64,000 bases of DNA. It comes from Arenicellales bacterium. GTDB taxonomy: Bacteria > Pseudomonadota > Gammaproteobacteria > Arenicellales > UBA868. Below are positions 8,471 to 15,988 of this stretch, piece after piece. Position 1 is the stretch's first letter; each line of letters begins with the position of its first letter. A program made the position numbers and the translations under genes. The notes beneath the pieces are model-generated. The model was not told the DNA's origin and searched no databases. It saw only the letters and a list, made by a program, of their open reading frames with translations. The DNA is taken from the NCBI GenBank assembly GCA_030754035.1, contig JASMBC010000004.1, forward strand, positions 1 through 64,000, written 5' to 3'.

Positions 8471-8982
8471 CCATGACCGCACCTGTACCGCTCTCACCTG
8501 AGGCCCGGTTTGTAGCCTGCGATCCCGAATTGTGTGTCGGATGCCAGTTATGCGAATTCGCTTGCGCTACTGTGAAGGATCCGCATGCCAACATCCTCAA
8601 GTCCCGTATCCGTGTTGCCCGCCATGAACCAAGTTTGATGGTCTCAGTGGCCTGTCGTGGGTGTGACGATCCGGCTTGTGTGCGGGTGTGCCCACAGGAA
8701 GGAGCACTCACCATTAACGTTGATAACCGCTTGATCGATGTCGACAATGACATCTGTGACGGCTGCGGGTGGTGCATAAACGTATGCCCGTTTGGTGCTG
8801 TTCTTCTCGACACCGATACCAAACGAGTAGTGATCTGTGATCTTTGCGCTCAGCGTGATAATGGTGCCGCCTGTGTCGAAATCTGCCCCAAGGATGCCTT
8901 GGAGATTGCATCTATCGAGATCATAACTAACAAAGCTAATGGCACTGCGGTACAAGCCTTGGTGAAAGAGCTTAATACTTAG
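8467..8982 (+). CDS. Four-cluster [4Fe-4S] ferredoxin-type electron-transfer subunit (first copy)
   Basis: This 171-residue protein has sixteen cysteines in four groups: C23/26/29 with C33, C63/66/71/75, C97/100/103/107 and C124/127/136/140. That is the HycB/HydN/DmsB pattern of four [4Fe-4S] clusters. It starts with GTG overlapping the AOR stop (GTGA); an ATG two codons later is also possible. The role is electron transfer from the AOR, most likely in a tight complex, in the cytoplasm; no signal peptide is present. The next gene is a close paralog. Confidence 0.92.
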   Translation: MTMTAPVPLSPEARFVACDPELCVGCQLCEFACATVKDPHANILKSRIRVARHEPSLMVSVACRGCDDPACVRVCPQEGALTINVDNRLIDVDNDICDGCGWCINVCPFGAVLLDTDTKRVVICDLCAQRDNGAACVEICPKDALEIASIEIITNKANGTAVQALVKELNT

Positions 8983-9001
8983 CCAGGATTAACTCTAAAA
9001 G

Positions 9002-9583
9002 ATGGGGCGTATGAACAGCGAACCGAATACCTTGGTAACTGACCAGCGTAAGTTATCAATTTCACCCCGATATCAGTATGTAACGTGCTCAAGTGCTCTG
9101 TGTGTTGGCTGTCAGCTTTGTGAGTTTGCTTGTGCCATGTTCAAAGATGAAACAATGAATGTCCTTCAGTCTCGAATTCGTCTGGTGCGCGTCGAGCCGG
9201 TACAGATGAAATCGATCGCTTGTCAGTCCTGTGCTGATCCAGCTTGCCTAAAGATCTGCCACCTACCCGGCGCGATGTTCATTAATGCAGAAAACGGCTT
9301 AGTCGCCATTGACGAGGACATTTGTGATGGCTGCACCCACTGTCTCGATGCATGCCCGTTCGGCGTCATCGCCCTAGATCCAGACACTAAGTTAGCCAAA
9401 ATTTGTGATTTGTGCGCAGATCGAGCAGAAGGGCCAGCCTGCGTGGAAATCTGCCCGAAGGATGCCTTAGAAGTTTTAACTCCTGAAGTGATTGCTCAGA
9501 GGAGTCGCAAAAACGCGTTGCACCAACTACTGGCAGAATGGGGAACAACTGAGTCTGAATCTATATGCGCTACTGTTGAGTAG
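9002..9583 (+). CDS. Four-cluster [4Fe-4S] ferredoxin-type electron-transfer subunit (second copy)
   Basis: This 193-residue paralog of the preceding gene has the same four cysteine groups: C34/37/40/44, C74/77/82/86, C108/111/114/118 and C135/138/147/151. It carries a longer N-terminal tail and a C-terminal extension. One cluster motif reads ICHLPG where a Pro usually follows the last Cys. Shared stretches such as ALCVGCQLCEFACA and ACVEICPKDALE show a tandem duplication. The start at 9002 is uncertain, and an in-frame ATG three codons later is equally possible. It lies 19 bp after the first copy and 34 bp before the flavoprotein, so it may bridge the AOR and the flavoprotein (inference). 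Confidence 0.9.
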   Translation: MGRMNSEPNTLVTDQRKLSISPRYQYVTCSSALCVGCQLCEFACAMFKDETMNVLQSRIRLVRVEPVQMKSIACQSCADPACLKICHLPGAMFINAENGLVAIDEDICDGCTHCLDACPFGVIALDPDTKLAKICDLCADRAEGPACVEICPKDALEVLTPEVIAQRSRKNALHQLLAEWGTTESESICATVE

Positions 9584-9617
9584 CAGAAAGAAATCACGAA
9601 CGAAGGAAAAATTAATT

Positions 9618-11402
9618 ATGCCGAACTTGAATGACGTGGTAGACCGGGCCATCAGCACCGATGTGCTCATTATAGGCAGTGAGGGAACCGGCGCTCGTGC
9701 TGCTCTCGAAATTCAAAAGGCGGGTCTCGACGTTACCGTAGTGACCAAGGGCGTTATGACCAAAAGCGGGGCAACTCTAACCGCGGATGGAGATATTGAC
9801 ATGGACAGTGCGAGTGCCACCGAGCGGCTGGGTGTCAAAGGCGATCTGCGTGACAGTCCGAGAATATTCTTTGAGGATATGGTTAGGGAGTCGAAATATA
9901 TCTCGAACCAAGAACTGGTTGATATCCACGTTAACGAAGCACCTGATCGAGTTGTTGAGCTGGTTGAGTGGGGTGCCAAAATTGACGGCATCGTATTGGC
10001 ACAAGGGCACACCTATCCACGTGGAGTTTGGATGCCCGGTGTTGAAATTATGAAGGCGCTTGAAGGGCAGATGAAAAAAGCACCCCATACTCTGGTTGAA
10101 AATTTCATGGTTGTCGAACTGCTCAAGAGCGGTGATCGGGTGATCGGGGCAGCCGGATTCGCACTAAACACCGGTGAGTTCTGGGCAATCACAGCGAAGG
10201 CCGTGATCATGGCGACTGGTGGTGGTCTTCGACCCTACCCCCACACCACCGCCCCAGAGGAGCTCACCGGTGATGGACAAGCGATAGCTTATCGTGCTGG
10301 TACGGAGATGATCGACATGGAATTTCCCATGTTTCTTCCGTACTGTTTGTTGTCGCCGGTGGGCATGGATGGGGTGGATTTTCCATTCCTATTGACCTAC
10401 TTCCTTGATGCTTACGCGTTGAATCGTAATGGTGAGCGCTACATGTCGAAGTGGGATCCAAAACGGATGGAAAAATCGACCCGGGATATTAATTCTATCG
10501 CTCAGGCAATAGAGGCTCTGGAGGGGCGAGGCGGACCCAAGGGTGGGACCTATCTGTCTTTGACCCATCTGCCAGCGAATCTGGTTGAAGATAGTGGTCG
10601 CTGGCTCCCGATCGGGATGAACGAATGGCGCTACGGTGAGTTCGACCTTAAAGCGTTCTTACCCGACCTACAGAAAGTCGCTGTCGAGGTCGGCCCAGCA
10701 TGCCATTACCAAAACGGCGGCATCCAGATCAACGCCCAATGCGAGACAAATATCGACGGCTTATTTGCAGCCGGTGAAGGGACTGGCAGTCTGATGGGTG
10801 GCAACCGGATTTCAGGTAATGCGGTCACCCAAACTCAAGTCTGGGGGGTGCGCGCTGGAATCAGTGCAGCAGCCTATGCCAGTGAACACGATGCTGTTGC
10901 TCCTGATCCGGCGAAGCTACAAACTATTCGCGACCGCTGTCAAGCTCCACTATTGAAAGATAACGGGCTTTCCCCGATCAAGATGCGGCAGCAACTACAG
11001 CAGCTCGCTGGTGACAAAATCGGCGTGGTTCGAGATCAAGCTGGCTTGGAAGAGGGGCTGAAAGGCCTTGAGGAATTGGAGCAGTGTTTGCCCGATCTTG
11101 CTACCAAACACAAAGGGAAGATCTACAACCGCGAATGGTTGGAGGCATTACAGATGCCCAATCTGGTTCTTTATATGCAAATGGTGGCAAATGCAGCCTT
11201 GACTCGAAAGGAAAGTCGAGGGGCACACTATCGTTTGGATCACCCAAAAAGTGACAATACGGACTGGCTAAAGAACGTTATCGTGTCACAAAAAGCGGGC
11301 AAGATGTCGATATCAGCTAAACCGGTGGTCATCAAGCATATCGAGCCGCCCGCGGGGGTTTTCGATTATGGGCACATTCCAGACGGGAGGTGGATCACAT
11401 GA
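9618..11402 (+). CDS. FAD-dependent oxidoreductase of the fumarate reductase/succinate dehydrogenase flavoprotein superfamily
   Basis: The protein has 594 residues from the ATG at 9618, preceded by AAGGAA; a longer open frame overlaps the ferredoxin gene and lacks a site. The dinucleotide fold is TDVLIIGSEGTGARAALE near the start, and a second FAD-binding stretch is AVIMATGGG. The C-terminal FAD motif is INAQCETNIDGLFAAGEGTG, followed by GGNRISGNAVTQTQVWG. The histidine used for covalent FAD in SdhA/FrdA is absent: the place reads MTKSGATLTADGDI. The QFHPT and EGxRGEGG motifs of true fumarate reductases are also missing (it reads EFPMFLPYC). HYQNGG and the NR and TRD arginines remain. It is probably a relative acting on another acceptor or donor. 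The following [2Fe-2S] gene overlaps it. Confidence 0.88.
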   Translation: MPNLNDVVDRAISTDVLIIGSEGTGARAALEIQKAGLDVTVVTKGVMTKSGATLTADGDIDMDSASATERLGVKGDLRDSPRIFFEDMVRESKYISNQELVDIHVNEAPDRVVELVEWGAKIDGIVLAQGHTYPRGVWMPGVEIMKALEGQMKKAPHTLVENFMVVELLKSGDRVIGAAGFALNTGEFWAITAKAVIMATGGGLRPYPHTTAPEELTGDGQAIAYRAGTEMIDMEFPMFLPYCLLSPVGMDGVDFPFLLTYFLDAYALNRNGERYMSKWDPKRMEKSTRDINSIAQAIEALEGRGGPKGGTYLSLTHLPANLVEDSGRWLPIGMNEWRYGEFDLKAFLPDLQKVAVEVGPACHYQNGGIQINAQCETNIDGLFAAGEGTGSLMGGNRISGNAVTQTQVWGVRAGISAAAYASEHDAVAPDPAKLQTIRDRCQAPLLKDNGLSPIKMRQQLQQLAGDKIGVVRDQAGLEEGLKGLEELEQCLPDLATKHKGKIYNREWLEALQMPNLVLYMQMVANAALTRKESRGAHYRLDHPKSDNTDWLKNVIVSQKAGKMSISAKPVVIKHIEPPAGVFDYGHIPDGRWIT

Positions 11403-11758
11403 CCCAGGTGCGGAAGATAAAAGTTAAATTACAGCGTTTTGACCCAAATATCTCGGCCCCGGATTTTTCGGAATATGAGGTGCCGGTAGAACCCGGCTCA
11501 AGCGTTATGAATGTCCTTACCTACATATACGAAAATATCGATTCTTCGATCGCCTACTATACCTCATGCCGCATTGGTAAGTGCCTTGGCTGCGACATGG
11601 GGATCAACGGTACGGTCGACTATGCGTGCACAACACCTGTTCCCGTAGATGATGATTTGACAATAACACCATTACCGGAATATGTAAGAGTCAAAGATGT
11701 CACGATCAACCGCGCCCGACCGAAACGTCCGACTGGGAAAAAACCTGTCATTGCCTAG
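11399..11758 (+). CDS. Short SdhB/FrdB-like [2Fe-2S] ferredoxin-domain protein
   Basis: This is a 119-residue protein from the ATG at 11399, which overlaps the flavoprotein stop as ATGA and has GGAGGTGG upstream. It matches the N-terminal plant-type [2Fe-2S] domain of SdhB/FrdB: a beta-grasp start (RKIKVKLQRFDP), then the ligand loop SCRIGKCLGCDMGING and a later DYAC. The whole C-terminal half of a normal SdhB, with its 4Fe-4S and 3Fe-4S clusters (about 120 further residues), is absent. The frame ends with a basic tail RARPKRPTGKK. Those missing clusters could be supplied by the two ferredoxins of the operon (inference). It is the last gene of the operon. Confidence 0.86.
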   Translation: MTQVRKIKVKLQRFDPNISAPDFSEYEVPVEPGSSVMNVLTYIYENIDSSIAYYTSCRIGKCLGCDMGINGTVDYACTTPVPVDDDLTITPLPEYVRVKDVTINRARPKRPTGKKPVIA

Positions 11759-11823
11759 CCCAAGATCAGCCATGAAATGATCGCTTGTCCTGCGCATAAC
11801 TGGGGTACCGATACCTTGATAAC

Positions 11824-12594
11824 TCACGGCTTTAAATTGTGCCCAGTATTCAGCAAGTTAATATCGAATTTCACACATTCACCCCGATAGATAATATCCG
11901 CTACATAGATTGCCACGCCGCTGTCATCTACTACCACACAGTGGGCTTCTGCGGTAGGTGAATTGAGTGCAATGTCTAGTTTTTTAGCTATATTAATATC
12001 TGCTGTACCTATGACAAAAGTCTGATGAGCATGTTTTATCTTTATATCGTCCAAAGTAGAGAGAACAAAGAGCGCCGTCTGAGTTCGAAATCGCCTTGGT
12101 GATCGGTCAAACACCTCACGAGCTAGGTGTACTTGTGCATAGGCATATGGTTTGTCGCCCCTAGTCTGTAAACTATTGAGAAATACGTAGTCCGCTGCCT
12201 CTGCCCCTTCTGCTAGATCTAGCCTAAGCGCCGGTGGCGACCCCTCAACAGGTAGTTGTTTAGGTACATTATCTTTGATGCTGCCCACAAGCGTATCCCA
12301 ATCCGTCGCCAGGGGTAACCAATGACGAGCAGGCGGGGTGCCAGTTACGAAAGTTCCGCGGCCTTGATAGCGCCGAATCAATCCGTCCTTTTCTAGTAGG
12401 TCCATGGCTTGTCGCACCGTAACGCGTGCTACTCCAAATTCTTTCTCCACCTCTTCAAGTGTTGAAATCCTTTCTCCAGGTCTCCACTGACCCTCCGTAA
12501 TTCGCTGTCGTAAAACTGCCGCTACCTGCGCGTAAAGCGGACTTAAGCTCCGTTCATATGTTTCAATTAATTCACTTGACGTTCTCTTAGTCAT
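11824..12594 (-). CDS. GntR-family regulator with UTRA ligand-binding domain
   Basis: This 256-residue regulator has a start supported by AGGGGAG. The winged helix occupies about residues 18-88, with VAAVLRQRITEGQWRPGERI and the recognition segment VARVTVRQAMDLLEKDGLI, then RRYQGRGTFV. Residues about 105-250 form a UTRA domain, the ligand sensor of HutC/FarR-type regulators. It converges with the AOR operon and lies next to the oxidoreductase and CoA-transferase genes, transcribed in the same direction. Members usually repress the catabolic genes beside them and release on binding a substrate or intermediate. The palindrome CATACTAAACTTAGTATG at 15647 is a possible target (inference). Confidence 0.9.
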   Translation of the reverse strand: MTKRTSSELIETYERSLSPLYAQVAAVLRQRITEGQWRPGERISTLEEVEKEFGVARVTVRQAMDLLEKDGLIRRYQGRGTFVTGTPPARHWLPLATDWDTLVGSIKDNVPKQLPVEGSPPALRLDLAEGAEAADYVFLNSLQTRGDKPYAYAQVHLAREVFDRSPRRFRTQTALFVLSTLDDIKIKHAHQTFVIGTADINIAKKLDIALNSPTAEAHCVVVDDSGVAIYVADIIYRGECVKFDINLLNTGHNLKP

Positions 12595-12743
12595 TTACTC
12601 CCCTCTCTTTTTCAATTCTATGAAAGCCGTTAAATCGTCACTAGATTACCTATCTAACCATCAACTGTATGGAACAAATCTGCTGGTCACATTATCCAAA
12701 TGAAAAAACATTGCAATTACATTATTGTATGTTTTGCCAACAG

Positions 12744-13694
12744 TCATGACGACTTTAATAGCGGGATGACCTCCCTCGCTATCGCTTGAATCTGTTCCAT
12801 TTCGTAGCGGTAGGGAACAAAAATTATCCTGTCTACACCAGCGTCTACGTGAGCCTGTATTTGTTCGAGACACTCGCCCGGTGTACCCATGATTGCACTG
12901 TCTGGAGTTGACTTACTCCATTTAGCAAAATCCCACTCCGTATTTAGCCATTCATTCATCGGCCCCTCGACCTTCGAACGAGGACCGACAACTATGGGAA
13001 TTTGGTTACAACTTGTGAGAGTTGATGGGTCTCTACCAGCTTCTTCAGCAAAGGTACAAACTTTACGCCAATCTGTCGCGAAATCATTTGGTGTGTAAAA
13101 GTAGGTCAGCCAACCATCACCCCTTACTCCTGCACGTTTCAGAACACGATCGACATATCCTCCAATCAACAGTGGTGGTCTCGGGCTTTGCACCGCCTTT
13201 GGGAACATTCGCGCGTCCCGAAGATTATACGGGCCAAATTCACCTGTCACCCAGTCTTCAGTCAGCAAGTGATTCATGATATCCAAATAAAGATCCATGA
13301 TTTTTCCACGCTGATGAAAATCAACACCGACAGCATCAAATTCTCGTTTGTACCAACCGGACGCCACGCCGAGTGTCAGCCGCCCATTAGAAATATGGTC
13401 GATACTGGTTAACTGTTTAACTAACGTGACCGGGTTTCGCAACGGTAACACAAGAACACCTATACCTAGTTTGACCTTCTGTGTAGTAGCTGCTAACGCC
13501 GCTAGCAGGGTTAATGAATCAATGATCGGAAAACAGGGATCAACGCCCAACAAAATATGATCCCAGACCCAGACTGACTCATAGTTCAACTCTTCCGCGC
13601 GTTGTGCGAACCTAATGAGCTGCTGGGTATCCGGCACGTTGGGATAACTCTCGAAATTACCCAAGGCTACGCCGAATTTCACCGGTGTCCTCAT
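12744..13694 (-). CDS. Luciferase-like (LLM) flavin/F420-dependent oxidoreductase
   Basis: The protein has 316 residues. It has the bacterial-luciferase-like TIM barrel: VKFGVALGNFESYP, a VWVWDHILL strand-loop, KVKLGIGVLVLPLRNPVTLVKQLTSIDHIS, and GVASGWYKREFDAVGVDFHQRGK. This matches the TIGR03619-type subfamily, whose members use FMN or F420 and carry out oxidations of diverse small molecules. The cofactor and substrate are not set by the sequence. It is on the same strand as the CoA-transferase pair, with a 24-bp gap, so it is likely in one operon with them and possibly with the GntR gene downstream. Confidence 0.86.
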   Translation of the reverse strand: MRTPVKFGVALGNFESYPNVPDTQQLIRFAQRAEELNYESVWVWDHILLGVDPCFPIIDSLTLLAALAATTQKVKLGIGVLVLPLRNPVTLVKQLTSIDHISNGRLTLGVASGWYKREFDAVGVDFHQRGKIMDLYLDIMNHLLTEDWVTGEFGPYNLRDARMFPKAVQSPRPPLLIGGYVDRVLKRAGVRGDGWLTYFYTPNDFATDWRKVCTFAEEAGRDPSTLTSCNQIPIVVGPRSKVEGPMNEWLNTEWDFAKWSKSTPDSAIMGTPGECLEQIQAHVDAGVDRIIFVPYRYEMEQIQAIAREVIPLLKSS

Positions 13695-13718
13695 CCTAAC
13701 TCCCTATCCGAAACCAGA

Positions 13719-14486
13719 TTAAGCAGTGTAGATGCGATCCGGATCGAATTCCTGCAAAACACTTAACTCCCGGTCGGTAGGTGACTCGGTTGTTTCAATA
13801 CCGTTTGCCTTGATATCAAAACTTGTGTTATCCCGGACTTCATTCAAGGTAACGCCTGGATGCAGCGCCTCTACTACCATTTCTCTGGTGACTGGATCAA
13901 AGCCGAGGATCGCGAGATCTGTCACGACTTTAAACATTCCTCCTGCAGGTAATCCCGCCTCTGCCCTGCTGGTTCCACCATCGAGAAACCCCGGGCTGGT
14001 AACAAAATCAACTTTTTCAACAAATCGTCGCCTTTCATGCTTCATTGTGACAATCATCTGCGTCAGGCTGGATATATCATTGCCACCCCCGGTACCAGGA
14101 AGGCGAATCTTAGGATTGCTTGGATCACCAATGTAGGAACTATTGAGATTACCGTACTTATCTATCTGTGCACCACCCATAAAGCCGACGTCTACATAGC
14201 CTCTTTGAAGCAACAGCAACACATCAGTAATCGGCAATATCATATTTGCTTTACGCGTGCACCGCTGCTCGTTGGTGGACGGTGGCAACTCTCCCGGTAC
14301 CACAAACGGCCCCAGCACGCCGCCCTCAAATAAGATGGTTAATCCTGGTGCATGAAGACGTTGCGCCAATGTCGCCGCGAGCAACGGCACCCCAACGCCT
14401 GCGAATACTACCTGCCCATCTCGCAAGATTCTCGCACTCATGATGGCAAGCAACTCTGAGGAGGTATGGTTTGCTCCCTCAATCAT
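13719..14486 (-). CDS. CoA-transferase beta subunit (glutaconate/3-oxoacid CoA-transferase family)
   Basis: The subunit has 255 residues from the ATG at 14486, with GGGAGGAG upstream and an 8-bp overlap with the alpha gene. The catalytic-type glutamate is visible at residue 54 in LFEGGVLGP, the EGG/ENGxxG motif of family I CoA-transferases. A glycine-rich LPGTGGGNDISS segment and GFMGGAQIDKYGNLNSSYIG are also family marks. With the alpha subunit it should move CoA between an acyl-CoA and a free acid by a glutamyl-CoA intermediate. It most resembles the glutaconate CoA-transferase B group. The true acid is unknown. Confidence 0.9.
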   Translation of the reverse strand: MIEGANHTSSELLAIMSARILRDGQVVFAGVGVPLLAATLAQRLHAPGLTILFEGGVLGPFVVPGELPPSTNEQRCTRKANMILPITDVLLLLQRGYVDVGFMGGAQIDKYGNLNSSYIGDPSNPKIRLPGTGGGNDISSLTQMIVTMKHERRRFVEKVDFVTSPGFLDGGTSRAEAGLPAGGMFKVVTDLAILGFDPVTREMVVEALHPGVTLNEVRDNTSFDIKANGIETTESPTDRELSVLQEFDPDRIYTA

Positions 14487-15453
14487 TGACGATACTCCTC
14501 CCTCGACGTGAGGCATCGAGCAACTCAGTTACCCCCAACAGGGAAAGGTAATCTGCCCAGTTCTTCGGCTCCCGATAGTAGCGGTTCAAATACTCTTCCA
14601 CGCCTGCCACTGGATCCCGCCGGGTTGCTTCAGCATAGGCGCCAAGATGTGAGAAAAACGGCTCGTAATTGCCGTAACACTCGTGCGGGGCTGCCCCAAA
14701 CGGGGCCTCAACTACCGCATCGACAGTAAGGAAAGGTATCTTTGTCTGATCCGGTGTTCGCCGAATCTGGTCATTCGAGATAATCCTCTCAGTGGTTAAA
14801 ATCACTCGCTTGGCAGCCATTGCTATATCAAGATCCATGAATTGCAAACCATCTAACTGCGCATTGCCGTATTTATCCGCGCGTTGGACATGTATTAAAG
14901 CCGTATCCGGATTGAGCGCGGGCAATAGCAGCAACTTGTCATCGGTATACGGACAAATCATTTCCTTGACGCTTTCAGTTACCACGTCACGCACGCCAGA
15001 CCCGAGCATCGAACGGGTTGGCATAAAGGGTATCCCCATTGCACCAGCACGGTAACGTAAACCCATCGACATATGGCTCCATTCCTCAAACTTGGCCACA
15101 TGGTTCTCTGTGAAGTGACGCATGACTTGAGAAATGCCCCAAACAATGCCCTGACTAAACCAGCTGGTAATAATGTGGTCACTGACACCCGATGCATACA
15201 ATAGATCGCCTTCAGTCGAAACGATACTACGGGAGACAGTTAGTTTTCGTCTTCCACTACGGATAAGTGCCCAAAGCATAGCTATTGGCGTCCTGGACAT
15301 TGTGCAGCCGCCAATAGCAACATGCTCGCCATCACTAACAAAAGACGCCGCCTCTTCGAGTGTCATTACTTTTTCCCGCAGGCTTCGGTCACGAACTGCC
15401 GTTTCGTCTCGCAGCTTTTGGTAAGTTTTTGGCAACGTTGATGCGTGTCCCAT
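14479..15453 (-). CDS. CoA-transferase alpha subunit (glutaconate CoA-transferase A-like)
   Basis: This 324-residue subunit begins with an N-terminal extension of about 30 residues before MTLEEAASFVSDGEHVAIGG. The GG segment is the family's CoA-binding loop. Other marks are GMGIPFMPTRSMLGSG-like (residues around 140-155), PALNPDTALIHVQRADKYGN and GLQFMDLDIAMAAKRVILTTE. It heads a probable operon with the beta subunit and the LLM oxidoreductase. Pairing by overlap indicates a heteromeric enzyme. Its promoter lies in the 535-bp divergent region shared with the M20 gene, which carries a strong palindrome. Confidence 0.9.
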   Translation of the reverse strand: MGHASTLPKTYQKLRDETAVRDRSLREKVMTLEEAASFVSDGEHVAIGGCTMSRTPIAMLWALIRSGRRKLTVSRSIVSTEGDLLYASGVSDHIITSWFSQGIVWGISQVMRHFTENHVAKFEEWSHMSMGLRYRAGAMGIPFMPTRSMLGSGVRDVVTESVKEMICPYTDDKLLLLPALNPDTALIHVQRADKYGNAQLDGLQFMDLDIAMAAKRVILTTERIISNDQIRRTPDQTKIPFLTVDAVVEAPFGAAPHECYGNYEPFFSHLGAYAEATRRDPVAGVEEYLNRYYREPKNWADYLSLLGVTELLDASRRGRSIVND

Positions 15454-15988
15454 TTACCGGCCTCTTCTGTATCAATCTATAAAGAAATCGGCTCACCCTA
15501 CATGAGCTATACCACTGTCCAATTCAAAGCGTTCGATTACCTCATCCCGCATTGGAAAAAATCCAGTGAACTATTCCTTCCTCGGGCTTAACTTCATTTT
15601 TGGCAACCAAAATACAACCGCCATTGGCAGGTAACAAAGATAACATCATACTAAACTTAGTATGTTATATTTGCGACTTGAGCTGTCGTTTTTAACTCTG
15701 AATAACACGTATGATAGTATTTTGTGCTTTTTATTGATTAGTAATTTATTATTTTCTGAACATATTTATTGCTTTTTCTCGCCCCGCGTTTGGAAACGAT
15801 CTCAGGATTGATGAAAGTAGGCTCGTTTAAGACTGGTGATGGTGGGACGGTTCTTACCCATAGAACTTTGCGATGAAAAACGGCAAGGCAATTTTCATTT
15901 CTTGAATGTGTTGTCGTTGTTATAGGCAACTCAGAGAGAATATCGGCTTTGGCGCGGTTCCCGCGAAATGTACGAAGGAGGTGTGGAA
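15454..15988. other. Divergent control region between the CoA-transferase operon and the M20 gene
   Basis: This AT-rich region has no credible gene. It includes the 18-bp palindrome at 15647-15664 and a second related imperfect element, ATGATAGTAT, at 15711-15720. Both divergent promoters must lie here. Confidence 0.5.
15647..15664. promoter_or_regulatory. Palindromic operator candidate
   Basis: CATACTAA (15647-15654) and TTAGTATG (15657-15664) are perfect inverted arms around a 2-bp centre. The size and divergent position suit a dimeric GntR-type repressor, and the GntR/UTRA gene at 11.8 kb is the nearest candidate. The half-site TTAGTATGTT recurs in front of the ABC operon (4130-4139). Confidence 0.5.

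Noticed and set aside
15738-15929. A 63-codon minus frame in the CoA-transferase/M20 gap
   Set aside because: AT-rich control region, no ribosome site, no recognisable motif.
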